Shown here piece by piece: positions 43,753-53,500 of a stretch of DNA of 64,000 nucleotides. The stretch comes from Aeromicrobium erythreum. GTDB lineage: Bacteria; Actinomycetota; Actinomycetes; Propionibacteriales; Nocardioidaceae. A program made the position numbers and the translations under genes. Where the stretch lies: NCBI RefSeq assembly GCF_001509405.1, contig NZ_CP011502.1, forward strand, positions 1,178,001-1,242,000, given 5' to 3'. How positions within the stretch are numbered: position 1 is the stretch's first letter; each line of letters begins with the position of its first letter. The notes under the pieces were generated by a model. It had not been told where the DNA came from. It worked only from the letters and a program-made list of their open reading frames with translations, and did no database searches.

Positions 43753-45288
43753 TCAGTCCGCCGAGGCGGGTGCCGTCTCGCTCGAGGCGGTCTGGGTGCC
43801 GTTCTGGCCCTCGACCTTCTGGCCGCCGCGGGTGCGACGGCGACGACGGTTCCGGCTGCGGCTCGAGCCGGTGCCCTCGCCGCCCTGGCCGTCCTTGGCC
43901 TGCGCGTCCTGCGGCTGGTCGGTGCGGGGACCGGAGGAGCGCTCGCCCTGCGGACGTCCGCCGCCCTGCCCGCGTCCGCCCTGGCCGTCGCGGCCACGTC
44001 CGCCGCCCTGCCCGCGACCGCCCTGGCCACCGCGTCCGCCGCGGTCGCCGTCCTTGCGGGGCTCCTTCGGCGACGGCGGCTTGAGCCGGCCCTTGACGGA
44101 CCGGTCGATGCCGAGGTCGTGGAACAGGTGGTCCGACGTCGAGTACGTCTCCTGCGGGTCCGCGAACGGCAGGTCGAGCTCGGCGTTGATCAGCTTCCAG
44201 CGCGACAGGTCGGCCCAGTCGACGAAGGTGACCGCGATGCCCGAGGCGCCGGCGCGACCCGTGCGACCGATGCGGTGCACGTACGTCTTGTGGTCCTCGG
44301 GGCAGTTGTAGTTGATGACGTGGCTGATGTTCGCGACGTCGATGCCGCGGGCCGCGACGTCGGTGGCGACCAGCACGTCGACCTTGCCGTCACGGAAGCC
44401 CTGCAGCGCCTTCTCGCGTGCGCCCTGCGCCATGTCGCCGTGCAGGGGCGAGGCGGGGAAGCCGCGGTCGATGAGGTCGTCGGCCACACGCTGCGCCGTG
44501 CGCTTCGTGCGCGTGAAGATGATGACGCGCTGCACGTCCTCAGCCTGCAGGATGCGGGCGATGACCTCGGGCTTGTCGAGCTCGTGGGCCTGCCACACGA
44601 ACTGCGCCGTGGCGGGGACCGTGTGGTTCTCCTCCGGTGACTCGGCGCGGATGTTCATCGGGTGGCGCATGTGCTTGCGCGCCAGCGACACGATCGCGCC
44701 CGGCATCGTGGCCGAGAACAGCATCGTCTGGCGGGTCTCGGGCGTCTTGGCGAGGATCGCCTCGACGTCGGGCAGGAAGCCGAGGTCGAGCATCTCGTCG
44801 GCCTCGTCGAGCACGAGCGACTTCACGTGAGAGAGGTCGAGCGCGCGACGGTTGGCGAGGTCGAGGATGCGCCCGGGGGTGCCGACGACGATGTCGACAC
44901 CCTTCTCGAGCGCCTCGAGCTGGCCCTCGTAGGGCACGCCGCCGTAGATCGTGAGGTTGCGGGTGCCGCGGTTCGCGGACGCCGTCTTGATGTCGTTGGC
45001 CACCTGCAGCGCGAGCTCGCGGGTGGGCGCGACGACCAGGGCCTGCGGCTTGCCGGGAGCCGCCAGCTGGTCGTAGTCGGGGTCGTGCGGGGCGACGGTG
45101 CGCTGGATGACCGGGATGGAGAAGGCCAGCGTCTTGCCCGTGCCGGTGCGCGCCTGACCGATGAGGTCGGTGCCCATCAGCGCGACGGAGAGGGTCATCT
45201 CCTGGATGGGGAACGGGCTGCTGATGCCGACGGCGTCGAGCGCGTCGGCGATCTCGGGCATGACGCCCAAGTCGGTGAACGTGGTCAC
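43753..45288 (-). CDS. rhlE: DEAD-box RNA helicase (RhlE-type, Rv3211-like)
   Basis: 511 residues from GTG 45288; upstream codons lack a start and homology. All motifs are present: FPIQEMTLSVAL (Q), ARTGTGKTLAF (I), PTRELALQ (Ia), GTPGRILDL (Ib), DEADEML (II), FSATMPG (III), ARGIDVANISHVIN (V) and HRIGRTGRAG (VI). The last 110 residues are a low-complexity GGRGQGGGRGR/RSRNRRRRRTRG tail, an RNA-binding extension. Likely acts in ribosome assembly or RNA decay at low temperature. Confidence 0.92.
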   Translation of the reverse strand: MTTFTDLGVMPEIADALDAVGISSPFPIQEMTLSVALMGTDLIGQARTGTGKTLAFSIPVIQRTVAPHDPDYDQLAAPGKPQALVVAPTRELALQVANDIKTASANRGTRNLTIYGGVPYEGQLEALEKGVDIVVGTPGRILDLANRRALDLSHVKSLVLDEADEMLDLGFLPDVEAILAKTPETRQTMLFSATMPGAIVSLARKHMRHPMNIRAESPEENHTVPATAQFVWQAHELDKPEVIARILQAEDVQRVIIFTRTKRTAQRVADDLIDRGFPASPLHGDMAQGAREKALQGFRDGKVDVLVATDVAARGIDVANISHVINYNCPEDHKTYVHRIGRTGRAGASGIAVTFVDWADLSRWKLINAELDLPFADPQETYSTSDHLFHDLGIDRSVKGRLKPPSPKEPRKDGDRGGRGGQGGRGQGGGRGRDGQGGRGQGGGRPQGERSSGPRTDQPQDAQAKDGQGGEGTGSSRSRNRRRRRTRGGQKVEGQNGTQTASSETAPASAD

Positions 45289-45470
45289 AGGATCTCGAAT
45301 TCGTGAGGGAACAAAGGGTTCTCGGGTCGAGTCGTGAGGCGGCGTCGACGACGGTGCGTCCGAGAGCTCACGACGGAGATACGGCCCCAAGGGCACCACC
45401 AGGGTACCGGTTGGGACGTGCGTCCCGGGAATCAGGAGCCGAGTGGCGGGGGAGCGCTACGCTGCGGCGC

Positions 45471-46229
45471 ATGGCCCACCACGCAGAGTCGAGCGACCCG
45501 TCGGCCCCGAAGGACGCAGCCGCACCCCCGGACGACACGCCCGCGGCACCGGTCGCCAGCGCCCTCGACGACCCCGAGTACCGCCGCGGGGTCGTCGAGC
45601 TGCTCGGCGTCCTCGCCTTCGGTGAGATCAGCGCCTGCGAGCGGCTCGTCGCCGACTCCCAGATGGCCCCCGACCTGCGCAGCAAGGTCGAGGTCGCGAC
45701 CATGGCCGCCGCCGAGTTCGACCACTTCGAGGTGCTGCGCGACCGCCTCGTCGAGATGGGCGAGGACCCCTTCGACGCCATGGAGCCGTTCGCCGCCACC
45801 TTCGGCGACTTCCACCGCAAGACCAAGCCCGCCGACTTCCTCGAGGGCCTGGTCAAGGCCTTCGTCGGCGACGGGCTGGCCGCCGACTTCTACCGCGAGA
45901 TCGCCGCCTACCTCGACCCCGTCACGCGCACGACCGTCATCGACACCCTCAGCGGCACCGGGCACTCGGAGTTCGTCGTCGAGCAGGTGCGCGCCGCGAT
46001 CGAGGCCGATCCCCGCGTCGGCGGCCGGCTCGCCCTGTGGGGACGTCGGCTCATGGGCGAGGCCCTCCGCCAGGCCCAGACGCTCGTCGCCGAGCGTGAC
46101 GCGCTGAGCGCCGTCCTCGTCGGGGGCGTGGAGACCCCCGGACTCGACCTCACCGCCATCTCGCGCATGTTCACCCGCATCACCGAGGCGCACACGGAAC
46201 GCATGGCCCGCCTCGGCCTGGCCGCATAG
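45471..46229 (+). CDS. Ferritin-like-fold protein (Rv3210c-like, MiaE-type)
   Basis: 252 residues. After an Ala/Pro/Asp-rich N-terminus, helices carry EISACERLVADSQMAP, AAAEFDHFEVLRDRLVEMGE and GHSEFVVEQVRAA, supplying Glu and His residues in ferritin-like diiron spacing. The family is annotated as tRNA-(MS[2]IO[6]A)-hydroxylase-like or ferritin-like. Divergent from the RNA helicase with a 182-base control region, as in M. tuberculosis Rv3210c/Rv3211. Confidence 0.75.
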   Translation: MAHHAESSDPSAPKDAAAPPDDTPAAPVASALDDPEYRRGVVELLGVLAFGEISACERLVADSQMAPDLRSKVEVATMAAAEFDHFEVLRDRLVEMGEDPFDAMEPFAATFGDFHRKTKPADFLEGLVKAFVGDGLAADFYREIAAYLDPVTRTTVIDTLSGTGHSEFVVEQVRAAIEADPRVGGRLALWGRRLMGEALRQAQTLVAERDALSAVLVGGVETPGLDLTAISRMFTRITEAHTERMARLGLAA

Positions 46230-46260
46230 GTCGCCCCGCCCCGCCCTCTTGTCCCGCTGG

Positions 46261-46373
46261 GCGGTAGGTGGCGCGCGCCTCGGCCGTGCTGGCGGTAGGT
46301 GACCCGCGGAACGGGCAGCGTTTGCCGCGCGCGACCTACCGCCCCGGGCGAGGATTCGCGCGCCACCTACCGC
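46261..46373. repeat. GGCGGTAGGT palindromic repeat, copy 2 (nested)
   Basis: Outer 17-base perfect arms (GCGGTAGGTGGCGCGCG at 46261-46277, complement 46357-46373) enclose a second, inner pair (GGCGGTAGGT at 46291-46300, complement 46334-46343). It fills most of the gap between two convergent genes. Confidence 0.83.
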
Positions 46374-46406
46374 TCGGCGGGGCGCGGGCGGTCCTCGACG
46401 TCGGGG

Positions 46407-47039
46407 TCAGCCGCGCACGTGCGTGAGGATCCAGTCGATGAACGGCTTGCCCGCACGCCAGTCGGCGCGCACGTGGTCGAGCAGCTCCGCGGTGTGCACG
46501 TACGGGGCGAACCCGTGCTCGCGACCGAGCGTCAGCGAGCGGTGCCGCAGGAGGTCGATGCGGGGGTGGTCGGCCGACCAGCCGCGCGGAGCGGTCTTCA
46601 CCGCGTCGCCCCCGACCGTCCAGCCCTGGCGCTCGACCCGGCCGAGGATCCGCTGCAGCCCCACCCCGAACGTCTCGTGGTCCACGGCCTCCCGGAACGA
46701 CGCCAGCCGCGCCGGCGGGGCCTGGTAGAACCCGACGCCGGTGCGCACGCCGGGCGCGCCGACCTGCACGTAGTAGCCGGTCGACGGGGCGACGGCTACG
46801 AACGCCCCCTGGTGCGTCTTGTACGGCGTCTTGTCCTTCGCGAACCGGACGTCGCGGTAGGGCCGGAAGATCTTGGCGGGTCCGAACTCGTCCTCCAGCG
46901 CCGCCGTGAGCGCGACCATCGGCGCCTTGACGGCCTCGTCGTAGACGTGCCGGTGCTCCTCCCAGAACGTCTTCGTGTTGTCGACCTCGAGGTCGTCGTA
47001 GAAGTCGAGCGCGGCGACGGGAAAGCCTGCGAAGGTCAC
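46407..47039 (-). CDS. DUF2461 (TIGR02453) family protein
   Basis: 210 residues. FYDDLEVDNTKTFWEEHRHV, RPYRDVRFAKDKTPYKTHQG and GYYVQVGAPGVRTGVGFY are the three conserved blocks of DUF2461, a family found in bacteria and fungi without assigned function. The invariant Asn-x-x-x-W-F/W and KDK-x-PYK residues are present. Separate from its neighbours by hairpins on both sides. Confidence 0.88.
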   Translation of the reverse strand: MTFAGFPVAALDFYDDLEVDNTKTFWEEHRHVYDEAVKAPMVALTAALEDEFGPAKIFRPYRDVRFAKDKTPYKTHQGAFVAVAPSTGYYVQVGAPGVRTGVGFYQAPPARLASFREAVDHETFGVGLQRILGRVERQGWTVGGDAVKTAPRGWSADHPRIDLLRHRSLTLGREHGFAPYVHTAELLDHVRADWRAGKPFIDWILTHVRG

Positions 47040-47062
47040 GGGTGCGAGCCTAGGCCGGGGCT

Positions 47063-47090
47063 GCGGGTGCCACCGCGTGGCAGCACCCGC
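47063..47090. terminator. Hairpin downstream of the DUF3107 gene
   Basis: GCGGGTGC (47063-47070) pairs with GCACCCGC (47083-47090), continued by CAC/GTG inside after a short bulge. It lies between the DUF3107 stop and the DUF2461 start. Confidence 0.6.
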
Positions 47091-47102
47091 GAGCCGAGGA
47101 CC

Positions 47103-47339
47103 TCAGTTCTCCTGCGTGACCGCGCCGAAGCCGACCTTGCGGCCGGTGTCGGCGACGAAGTACAGGTAGGCGACCTTGTCGGCCGGCACGGCGACCGTGC
47201 GGTCCTTGTCGTCGGTGAGGCTGAAGACGGTCTCGTCCTTCAGCGCGGAGTCGAGCTTCGCGAGCACCGTGTCGGGCGCCTCGCTGGTCTCGACGGACAG
47301 CTCGCGGGCGGCGTTCTGGACGCCGATCTTGACCTCCAT
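47103..47339 (-). CDS. DUF3107 protein (TB9.4/Rv3208A-like)
   Basis: 78 residues from ATG 47339. MEVKIGVQNAARELSVETSE, DKDRTVAVPADKVAYLYF and a GFGAV terminus define DUF3107, a small ATP-binding-like protein known as TB9.4 in mycobacteria. Function not established. Lies 44 bases after the TetR gene and likely shares its transcript, as Rv3208-Rv3208A do in M. tuberculosis. Confidence 0.88.
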   Translation of the reverse strand: MEVKIGVQNAARELSVETSEAPDTVLAKLDSALKDETVFSLTDDKDRTVAVPADKVAYLYFVADTGRKVGFGAVTQEN

Positions 47340-47383
47340 GGTCGGTCCTCTCTGACGTGCGGGTGGGCGGGTGGGAGAAGGGG

Positions 47384-48031
47384 CTACTCGGCGCCGTCGG
47401 CGTCGGTGACGTCGCGCGGGAACCCGCCGATGCCCCGCCAGGCGAGCCGCCCGACGAGACGCACGGCGTCCTGCTGCGACAGCGACGACGCCTCGGCCAG
47501 CCAGTTGCGGGCGCCGACGTGGCCCATGCCGACCAGGCTCACGGCGAGGAGGTAGGCGGCGTCCTGCGGCAGGCCGGTGTCCTCGCGGATGACCTCGGCG
47601 ATCGCCAGCGCCGACTCGCGCACGACCCGGTCGACCTGCTCGCGCACGTCGGGGTCGTTGGTCAGGTCGGACTCGAAGACCAGCCGGAACGCCGCGCCCT
47701 GGTCGGCGACGTACTGGTACCAGAGCTGCATCGTCGCCTCGACGCGGTGACGGTTGTCCTGCGTGGAGGCGAGGGCGCGCTTGATGTCGTCGACGACCTC
47801 GTCGCAGGAGGACTCCAGCAGCGCCAGGTAGAGGTCGAGCTTGCCGGGGAAGTGCTGGTACACGACCGGCTTGGAGACGCCCGCGCGCTCGGCGATCTCG
47901 TCCATCGACGCGGCGTGGTAGCCCTGCTCGACGAAGACCTCGAGTGCGACCTCCAGCAGCTGGGCGCGGCGGGCGCGGCGCGGCAGTCGGCCGGCGCGCG
48001 TGCGCAGGATCGGGGTCTCGCTCACCCGCAC
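47384..48031 (-). CDS. TetR-family regulator (Rv3208-like)
   Basis: 215 residues from GTG 48031; GTG 48025 is an in-frame alternative. DNA-binding domain: ARRAQLLEVALEVFVEQGYH, MDEIAERAGVSKPVVYQHFP. The C-terminal domain resembles the M. tuberculosis Rv3208 type. Divergent from moeZ across 165 bases, a position from which it could control both, but no clear palindromic operator is seen there. Confidence 0.88.
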   Translation of the reverse strand: MRVSETPILRTRAGRLPRRARRAQLLEVALEVFVEQGYHAASMDEIAERAGVSKPVVYQHFPGKLDLYLALLESSCDEVVDDIKRALASTQDNRHRVEATMQLWYQYVADQGAAFRLVFESDLTNDPDVREQVDRVVRESALAIAEVIREDTGLPQDAAYLLAVSLVGMGHVGARNWLAEASSLSQQDAVRLVGRLAWRGIGGFPRDVTDADGAE

Positions 48032-48196
48032 AGCCTAGTGCCCGGTCCCCACACGCTCGTCGGCGAGCACCCCGTGTCGGCGCGAGGCGTCCACGGGACG
48101 GACGTCGGTACCGCATGTCGGACGGTCGGGGAACAATGGACGACACGACCGGCGTTGTGCCGGACGTCCCCTTCACCGTCACTGCGAGGAGCAGCC

Positions 48197-49369
48197 GTGG
48201 TCGCCCCCATCGTGGAACCCGCCGACGAACTGACCATCGACGAGGTCCGTCGCTACAGCCGGCACCTGATCATCCCCGACGTCGGGATGGACGGGCAGAA
48301 GCGGCTCAAGAACGCCAAGGTGCTCGTGATCGGCGCGGGCGGGCTCGGCTCGCCGGCCCTGCTGTACCTCGCGGCCGCCGGCGTCGGCACGCTCGGCATC
48401 ATCGACGACGACGTCGTCGACGAGTCGAACCTGCAGCGCCAGGTCATCCACGGACAGTCCGACATCGACCGGCCCAAGGCCGTCAGCGCCGCCGAGTCGG
48501 TCGCCGAGGTCAACCCGTACGTGAAGACGATCGTGCACGAGGCGCGTCTGGACAACGACAACGTCCTCGACATCTTCAGCCAGTACGACCTCATCGTCGA
48601 CGGCACCGACAACTTCGCCACGCGCTACCTCGTCAACGACGCCGCCGTGATCCTCGGCAAGCCGTACGTGTGGGGCTCGATCTACCGCTTCGAGGGCCAG
48701 GTGTCGGTCTTCTGGGCGCAGGAGGGGCCGCAGTACCGCGACCTCTACCCGGAGCCGCCGCCGCCCGGCATGGTCCCGTCGTGCGCCGAGGGCGGCGTGC
48801 TCGGCGTCCTGTGCGCGTCGATCGGGTCGATCATGGTCACCGAGGCGATCAAGCTGATCACCGGCATCGGCGACCCGCTCATCGGCCGTCTGATGGTCTA
48901 CGACGCACTCGAGATGCGGTACACGACGCTGAAGATCCAGCGCGACCCCGAGGGCGAGCTGCCGACCGAGCTGCTCAGCGACTACGAGGCGTTCTGCGGT
49001 GCGATCAGCGACGAGGCCGCTGACGCCGCGGCCGGGTCGACGATCTCCGTCGCCCAGCTCGACGGGTGGCTGAAGGAGCGGGGCGACGGCGGACGCGACT
49101 TCGTGCTCGTCGACGTCCGAGAGCCGGTCGAGCGCGACATCAACCACATCCCCGGCTCGATCCTCATCCCCAAGGGCGACTTCCTCAACGGCAAGGCGCT
49201 CTCGGAGCTCCCCGACGACAAGCAGATCGTGCTGCACTGCAAGTCGGGCGTCCGCTCCGCCGAGGCCCTCGCCGTCCTCAAGGGCGCCGGCTTCAAGGAC
49301 GCCGTCCACGTCGCCGGCGGCGTCGTGGCCTGGGTCGACCAGATCGACCCCAGCCAGCCGTCGTACTGA
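48197..49369 (+). CDS. moeZ: MoeZ: adenylyltransferase/sulfurtransferase (E1-like + rhodanese)
   Basis: 390 residues from GTG 48197 with GAGGAG five bases upstream. The ThiF/MoeB domain shows RYSRHLIIPDVGMDGQKRLK, VLVIGAGGLGSPALLYLAAA and VPSCAEGGVLGVLCASIGS with its conserved Cys; a C-terminal rhodanese domain has VLHCKSGVRSAEALAV, the persulfide Cys. It activates ubiquitin-like sulfur carriers (MoaD, CysO, ThiS) and loads sulfur for molybdopterin and cysteine biosynthesis, and so serves the two molybdoenzymes in this window. Equivalent to Rv3206c by position. Confidence 0.92.
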   Translation: MVAPIVEPADELTIDEVRRYSRHLIIPDVGMDGQKRLKNAKVLVIGAGGLGSPALLYLAAAGVGTLGIIDDDVVDESNLQRQVIHGQSDIDRPKAVSAAESVAEVNPYVKTIVHEARLDNDNVLDIFSQYDLIVDGTDNFATRYLVNDAAVILGKPYVWGSIYRFEGQVSVFWAQEGPQYRDLYPEPPPPGMVPSCAEGGVLGVLCASIGSIMVTEAIKLITGIGDPLIGRLMVYDALEMRYTTLKIQRDPEGELPTELLSDYEAFCGAISDEAADAAAGSTISVAQLDGWLKERGDGGRDFVLVDVREPVERDINHIPGSILIPKGDFLNGKALSELPDDKQIVLHCKSGVRSAEALAVLKGAGFKDAVHVAGGVVAWVDQIDPSQPSY

Positions 49370-49376
49370 CCCACCC

Positions 49377-49420
49377 CGACGCCGCGAAACGGGTGCCTCG
49401 AGCACCCGCCCGCGGCGTCG
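49377..49420 (+). terminator. Two-tier hairpin terminator of moeZ
   Basis: Outer stem CGACGCCGCG / CGCGGCGTCG with an inner GGGTGC / GCACCC hairpin (49391-49407), starting eight bases after the stop. Confidence 0.75.
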
Positions 49421-49429
49421 GTGCGTGTG

Positions 49430-50175
49430 GGGGGCGTGCGCTGGCGCGGGGGTGTGGGCTTCGTGGTGCGCTGGCGCGGGGGGTCTGGGTTTGCTGGTGC
49501 GCTGCCTGCGGGGGTCTCGTCGTGGTGGTGCGCTGCCTCGGCTGGCGCTGGGTGTGGTCTCCGCCAGGGCCTCGACCGGGCGGCTGGCGGCGGCGCTGGT
49601 CTGGGGTCTCGGGCCGTGGCCCGCGTGGGACGCAGGAATCTGCGTTCGTGCGTGGGACTCCGAGGCTTCTGCCTTGGCTACGGGATCCCGTCACCGACGC
49701 AGAAGCGTTGGACCTCGAGCGCGTGAAGGAAGAATCGTGGGTGCCCTTGGGGGTGGGGTGGGTAGTGCTTCTTCCTTCTCGTGGCACGGTCCACGAGAAG
49801 GGAGAACTTCTGCCACGTCTGGCCCCGTCGGCGGTGGATTCTCCACCTGTTCAGCGCTGAGAAGGTGGCAGATCCACCGCGGACGACGATTCGGTGGCAG
49901 ACCCACCGCTCGACCCTCGAGACGAACCCACAGCCCGGGACCCCGGACCAGCGCCGTCGCCAGCCGCCCGGTCGAGGCCCTTGCGGAGCGCAGGACGAGT
50001 CGAAGCCGCGCCAGCGCAGCCGCAGGTCGACGAGAAGCTGCGCCAGCGCAGCCGCAGGTCGACGAGAAGCCGCGCCGACGCAGCCCCACCGAGCGAGAAG
50101 CCGCACCACTGCAGCCGCAGGTCGACGATGAGCCGCACCACCGCACCCACCCGACCGAGGGGCCGCGCCGACGCA
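49430..50175 (+). repeat. Large nested inverted-repeat element, copy C (most complete)
   Basis: Arms of about 60 bases (49556-49619; 49929-49988) share GGTCTCCG...GGGCCTCGACCGGGCGGCTGG in inverse orientation. The 309-base core contains, in order: a GGACGCAGGAATCTGCGTTC palindrome; CTACGGGATCCCGT with GCAGAAG; GAAGAATCGTGGGTGCCC; the CCTTCTCGTGG hairpin; and three GGTGG/CCACC hairpins. The left flank has about four GTGCGCTGGCGCGGG-type units; the right flank has five complementary ones. It fills the 827-base gap between moeZ and the alkyltransferase-like gene. No gene is credible within it. Confidence 0.87.
49999..50151 (+). repeat. Tandem array of about 31-base units, right flank of copy C
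   Basis: Five imperfect units of 27-33 bases based on GTCGACGAGAAGCCGCGCCA followed by GCGCAGCCGCAG. Units abut each other without spacers. Shorter versions occur right of copy A (7741-7860). Confidence 0.75.
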
Positions 50176-50196
50176 GTCGCCAGGCATCATCGAGGG

Positions 50197-50499
50197 GTGG
50201 ACGAGGCGTACGTCGAGCAGGTGCTGCGGCTGGTGGAGCGGATCCCGGCCGGACGGGTGCTGCCGTACGGGCGGGTGGCGGAGGTGGTCGCCGGCGGGTA
50301 CGGCCCGCGCTACGTCGGGCGCATCATGTCGCTGTACGGGCACGCCGTGTGCTGGTGGCGGGTGCCGCGGGCCGACGGGACGCTGCCGGCGCCGCTGATG
50401 ATGGAGGCGCAGCAGCGGTGGGCGCAGGAGGGCACGCCGGTGCGCAACGGTCGGGTGCACGTCGCCGAGGCGCTGTGGGGCGAGGCGGGGGCGTCCTGA
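50197..50499 (+). CDS. Alkyltransferase-like protein (MGMT fold, no active-site Cys)
   Basis: 100 residues from GTG 50197. The MGMT DNA-binding core is present (RIPAGRVLPYGRVAEVVAGG, GPRYVGRIMSLYG), but the region corresponding to PCHRV reads CWWRVPRADG, with Trp at the alkyl-acceptor position as in ATL proteins. Such proteins flag O6-alkylguanine for nucleotide excision repair rather than repairing it directly. Located just before adnA, matching M. tuberculosis Rv3204 upstream of Rv3202c. Confidence 0.85.
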   Translation: MDEAYVEQVLRLVERIPAGRVLPYGRVAEVVAGGYGPRYVGRIMSLYGHAVCWWRVPRADGTLPAPLMMEAQQRWAQEGTPVRNGRVHVAEALWGEAGAS

Positions 50500-50530
50500 G
50501 CCTGTCGGTGGCCTCTGCTGGGATGGTCAC

Positions 50531-53500
50531 GTGACCGTCGAGTACCGCATCCAGCCTCCCGAGCCCGCGACGGCGGCGCGGCGGGTGGTGCTCGACCCGA
50601 GCCAGCAGGCCGTGCTCGACCACGTCGCCACCGTCGGCGGGCCGCTCCAGGTGCTGGCGGGGCCGGGCACCGGCAAGACGACGACGCTGGTGGAGCTGAT
50701 GGCGCAGCGCGTGGAGTCCGGCGCGGTCGCGGCCGACGAGGTCCTCGTCCTCACGTTCAGCCGGGCCGCGGCGCAGGAGGTCAGGGCGCGCATCGCCCGA
50801 CGGCTGGGTCGCACGGTGGCCACCACGCCGGCCATGACCTTCCACTCCTTCTGCTACGCGCTCGTGCGCGCCGAGCAGGACACCACCGACTTCCGCAGCC
50901 CCGTCTCGTTGCTGAGCGCGCCCGAGCAGGACGCGGTGCTCGCCGACCTCCTCGCCGGCACCGACCCGCAGGAGTGGCCCGAGGCGCTGCGGCCCGCGCT
51001 GCGCACGCGCGGCCTGACGGCGGAGCTGCAGCGTCTGCTGGGTGCCGCCCGCGCGCAAGGTCTCGACAGCGTCGACCTCCTCGCCGTCGGCCAGCAGACC
51101 GGTCGCGCCGACTGGCAGGCCGCCGCCCGCTTCTTCGACGACGTCACCTCCGTGGCCGCGTTCACCAACACGATCGACCACACCGACCTCGTGTTCCAGG
51201 CGGTCACGCTCCTGGACGACCCCGAGTGCCGGCGCCGCTGGCGCGACCGGCTCCGGCTCGTCGTCGTCGACGAGTTCCAGGACACCGACCCGCTGCAGGT
51301 CGCGCTGCTGCAGGCCCTGGCCGGCGACGGTCGCGACCTCGTCGTGGTTGGCGACCCCTACCAGTCCATCTACGGGTTCCGCGGCGCCGACGTCACCGGC
51401 ATCCTGCGCTTCACCGAGCAGTTCGCCACGCCGCTCGGCGAGCCCGCCGTGCTCACCCTCGCCCGCACCAACCGCTACGGCGCCGCCATCGCGGCGGCGG
51501 TCCGCTCGGTCGTCGAGAACCGCGGAGCGGTCCCGGGTCCCGACGGGGAGCGCCTCGCCGCGCTACGCTCGCCGGCCACCGATCCCGAGCGGTCGGGCAG
51601 CGTCGAGGTGCGCACGTTCTCCTCCGCCACCGCCGAGGCCGAGCACGTGGCGCTCCTGCTGCGCGAAGCCCACCTGGTGGCCGACCGACCCGTCCCCTGG
51701 GACCGCATGGCGGTGCTCGTCCGCTCCTCGGCCCACCTCGACCGGCTCCACCGGGCGCTGTCCGCCGCGGGCGTGCCCGTCCAGGTCGCGGGTGACGAGC
51801 TGCCCCTCGCCGTCGAGCCCGCCGTGCGCACCCTGCTCGCCGCGCTGCACGCCGCGCAGACCCTGCACGCGGGCGAGCCGCTCGACCCCGAGGCGGCCAC
51901 GTCGCTGCTCACCGGCCCGCTGGGCGCGATGGACGCGGCCGGACTACGACGCCTCGGCCGCGTGCTGCGTCGCGACGACGCGGCCGAGCACGGCCGGCCT
52001 CGACCCTCACGTCTCCTCCTCGCCGAGGTGCTCGCCGACCCGCCCCGGCTCGCCACGCTCGCCGCCGACGGTCCCGAGGGCCTCGCCGTCCAGCAGGCAC
52101 GACGTGTCTCGGGGCTGCTGGTGCGCGCCGTCGAGCAGCTCGCGGCCGGCGCGTCCGCCGAGGAGGTGCTCTGGACGTTGTGGGACGGCACCACCTGGCC
52201 GCAGCGGCTGCGCGCCGAGGCGGAGTCAGGTGGCGAGGGCGCGGCCCGGGCCCACCACGACCTCGACGCCCTCTGCGCGCTGTTCGCCGAGGCTGCCCGC
52301 GCCGAGGAGCGCGAGGCGCATCGCTCGGTCGGCGAGGTCGTGCTCGCCCTCGAGGCGCAGCAGATCCCCTCCGACACGCTCGCCCAGGCCCCCGACGACA
52401 CCCGCGCCGTCCGCCTCATGACGGCGCACCGCTCCAAGGGCCTGGAGTGGGACCTCGTCGTCGTGGCCGGCGTGCAGGACGGCGAGTGGCCCGACACGCG
52501 CCTGCGCAGCAGCCTGCTGCAGCCCGAACGACTGACCCGCGAGGGCGTGGCGCCCTACCCGAGCACCCGCTCGGCGATCGCGGAGGAGCGTCGGCTGTTC
52601 TACGTCGCGTGCAGCCGCGCCCGCGAGCGGCTCGTCGTCACCGCCGTCGCCAGCGGCTCCGACGACGGCGACCAGCCGTCGCGCTTCGTCGGTGAGCTCC
52701 ACACGTCGCTGACGCAGCCCGACGAGGACCGCCCGGCGCGCCGGACGCTGCCCGAGACCGAGCACCGACCGCGCCGCGCGCTGTCGCTGCGCTCCGCCGT
52801 GGCCGAGCTGCGGCGGATCGGCGAGAACACCGACGACCCGGCCGAGCGGAGGCGCGTCGCCGAGCAGCTCGCACGGCTGGCCGGCCACCCGGCGAGCCGG
52901 GCCGCCCACCCCGACCGCTGGTGGGGGCTGGCGCCTCGCACGACCTCCGACGCACCCCTGCGGCCCGCCGACCAGCCGATCCGGCTCTCGGGCAGCCAGG
53001 TGTCCGCCCTCGAGCAGTGCCCCCTGCAGTGGTTCCTCGACCACGAGGCCCGCGGCGCGCACGCCACCACGTCGGCGCAGGGCTTCGGCTCGATCGTGCA
53101 CGCCATCGCCGCCGACGTCGTGCGCACCGGGGTCACGCCCGACGTCACCGCCATGTCGGCGCACCTCGACGACGTCTGGCACGAGCTCGACCTCCCGCCC
53201 TGGGTCGGTGCCCGCGAGAAGACCGCCGCCGTCGAGGCGCTCGGCCGGTTCGCCACCTGGCACACCGAGAACCCGCGCACCGTCGTCGCGGCCGAGCACC
53301 CCTTCGACGTCGAGGTCGAGGTCGAGGGGCGCGCGGTCCGCCTCGGCGGGTCGATGGACCGGGTCGAGGTCGACGACGAGGGCGGCGTGCACGTCGTGGA
53401 CCTCAAGACGTCCAAGAACCCGCCGTCCTCGCGCGACATCGCCGAGCACCCGCAGCTCGGCGTCTACCAGCTCGCGGTCGAGCACGGCGCCACCGCCGAC

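Noticed and set aside
43753..44140. Frameshift at the end of the RNA helicase
   Set aside because: The Gly/Arg/Gln-rich end is in frame and typical of DEAD-box helicase tails.
49999..50151. Regularly spaced repeats resembling a CRISPR array
   Set aside because: Units of about 31 bases follow one another with no unique spacers, and no cas genes are present.
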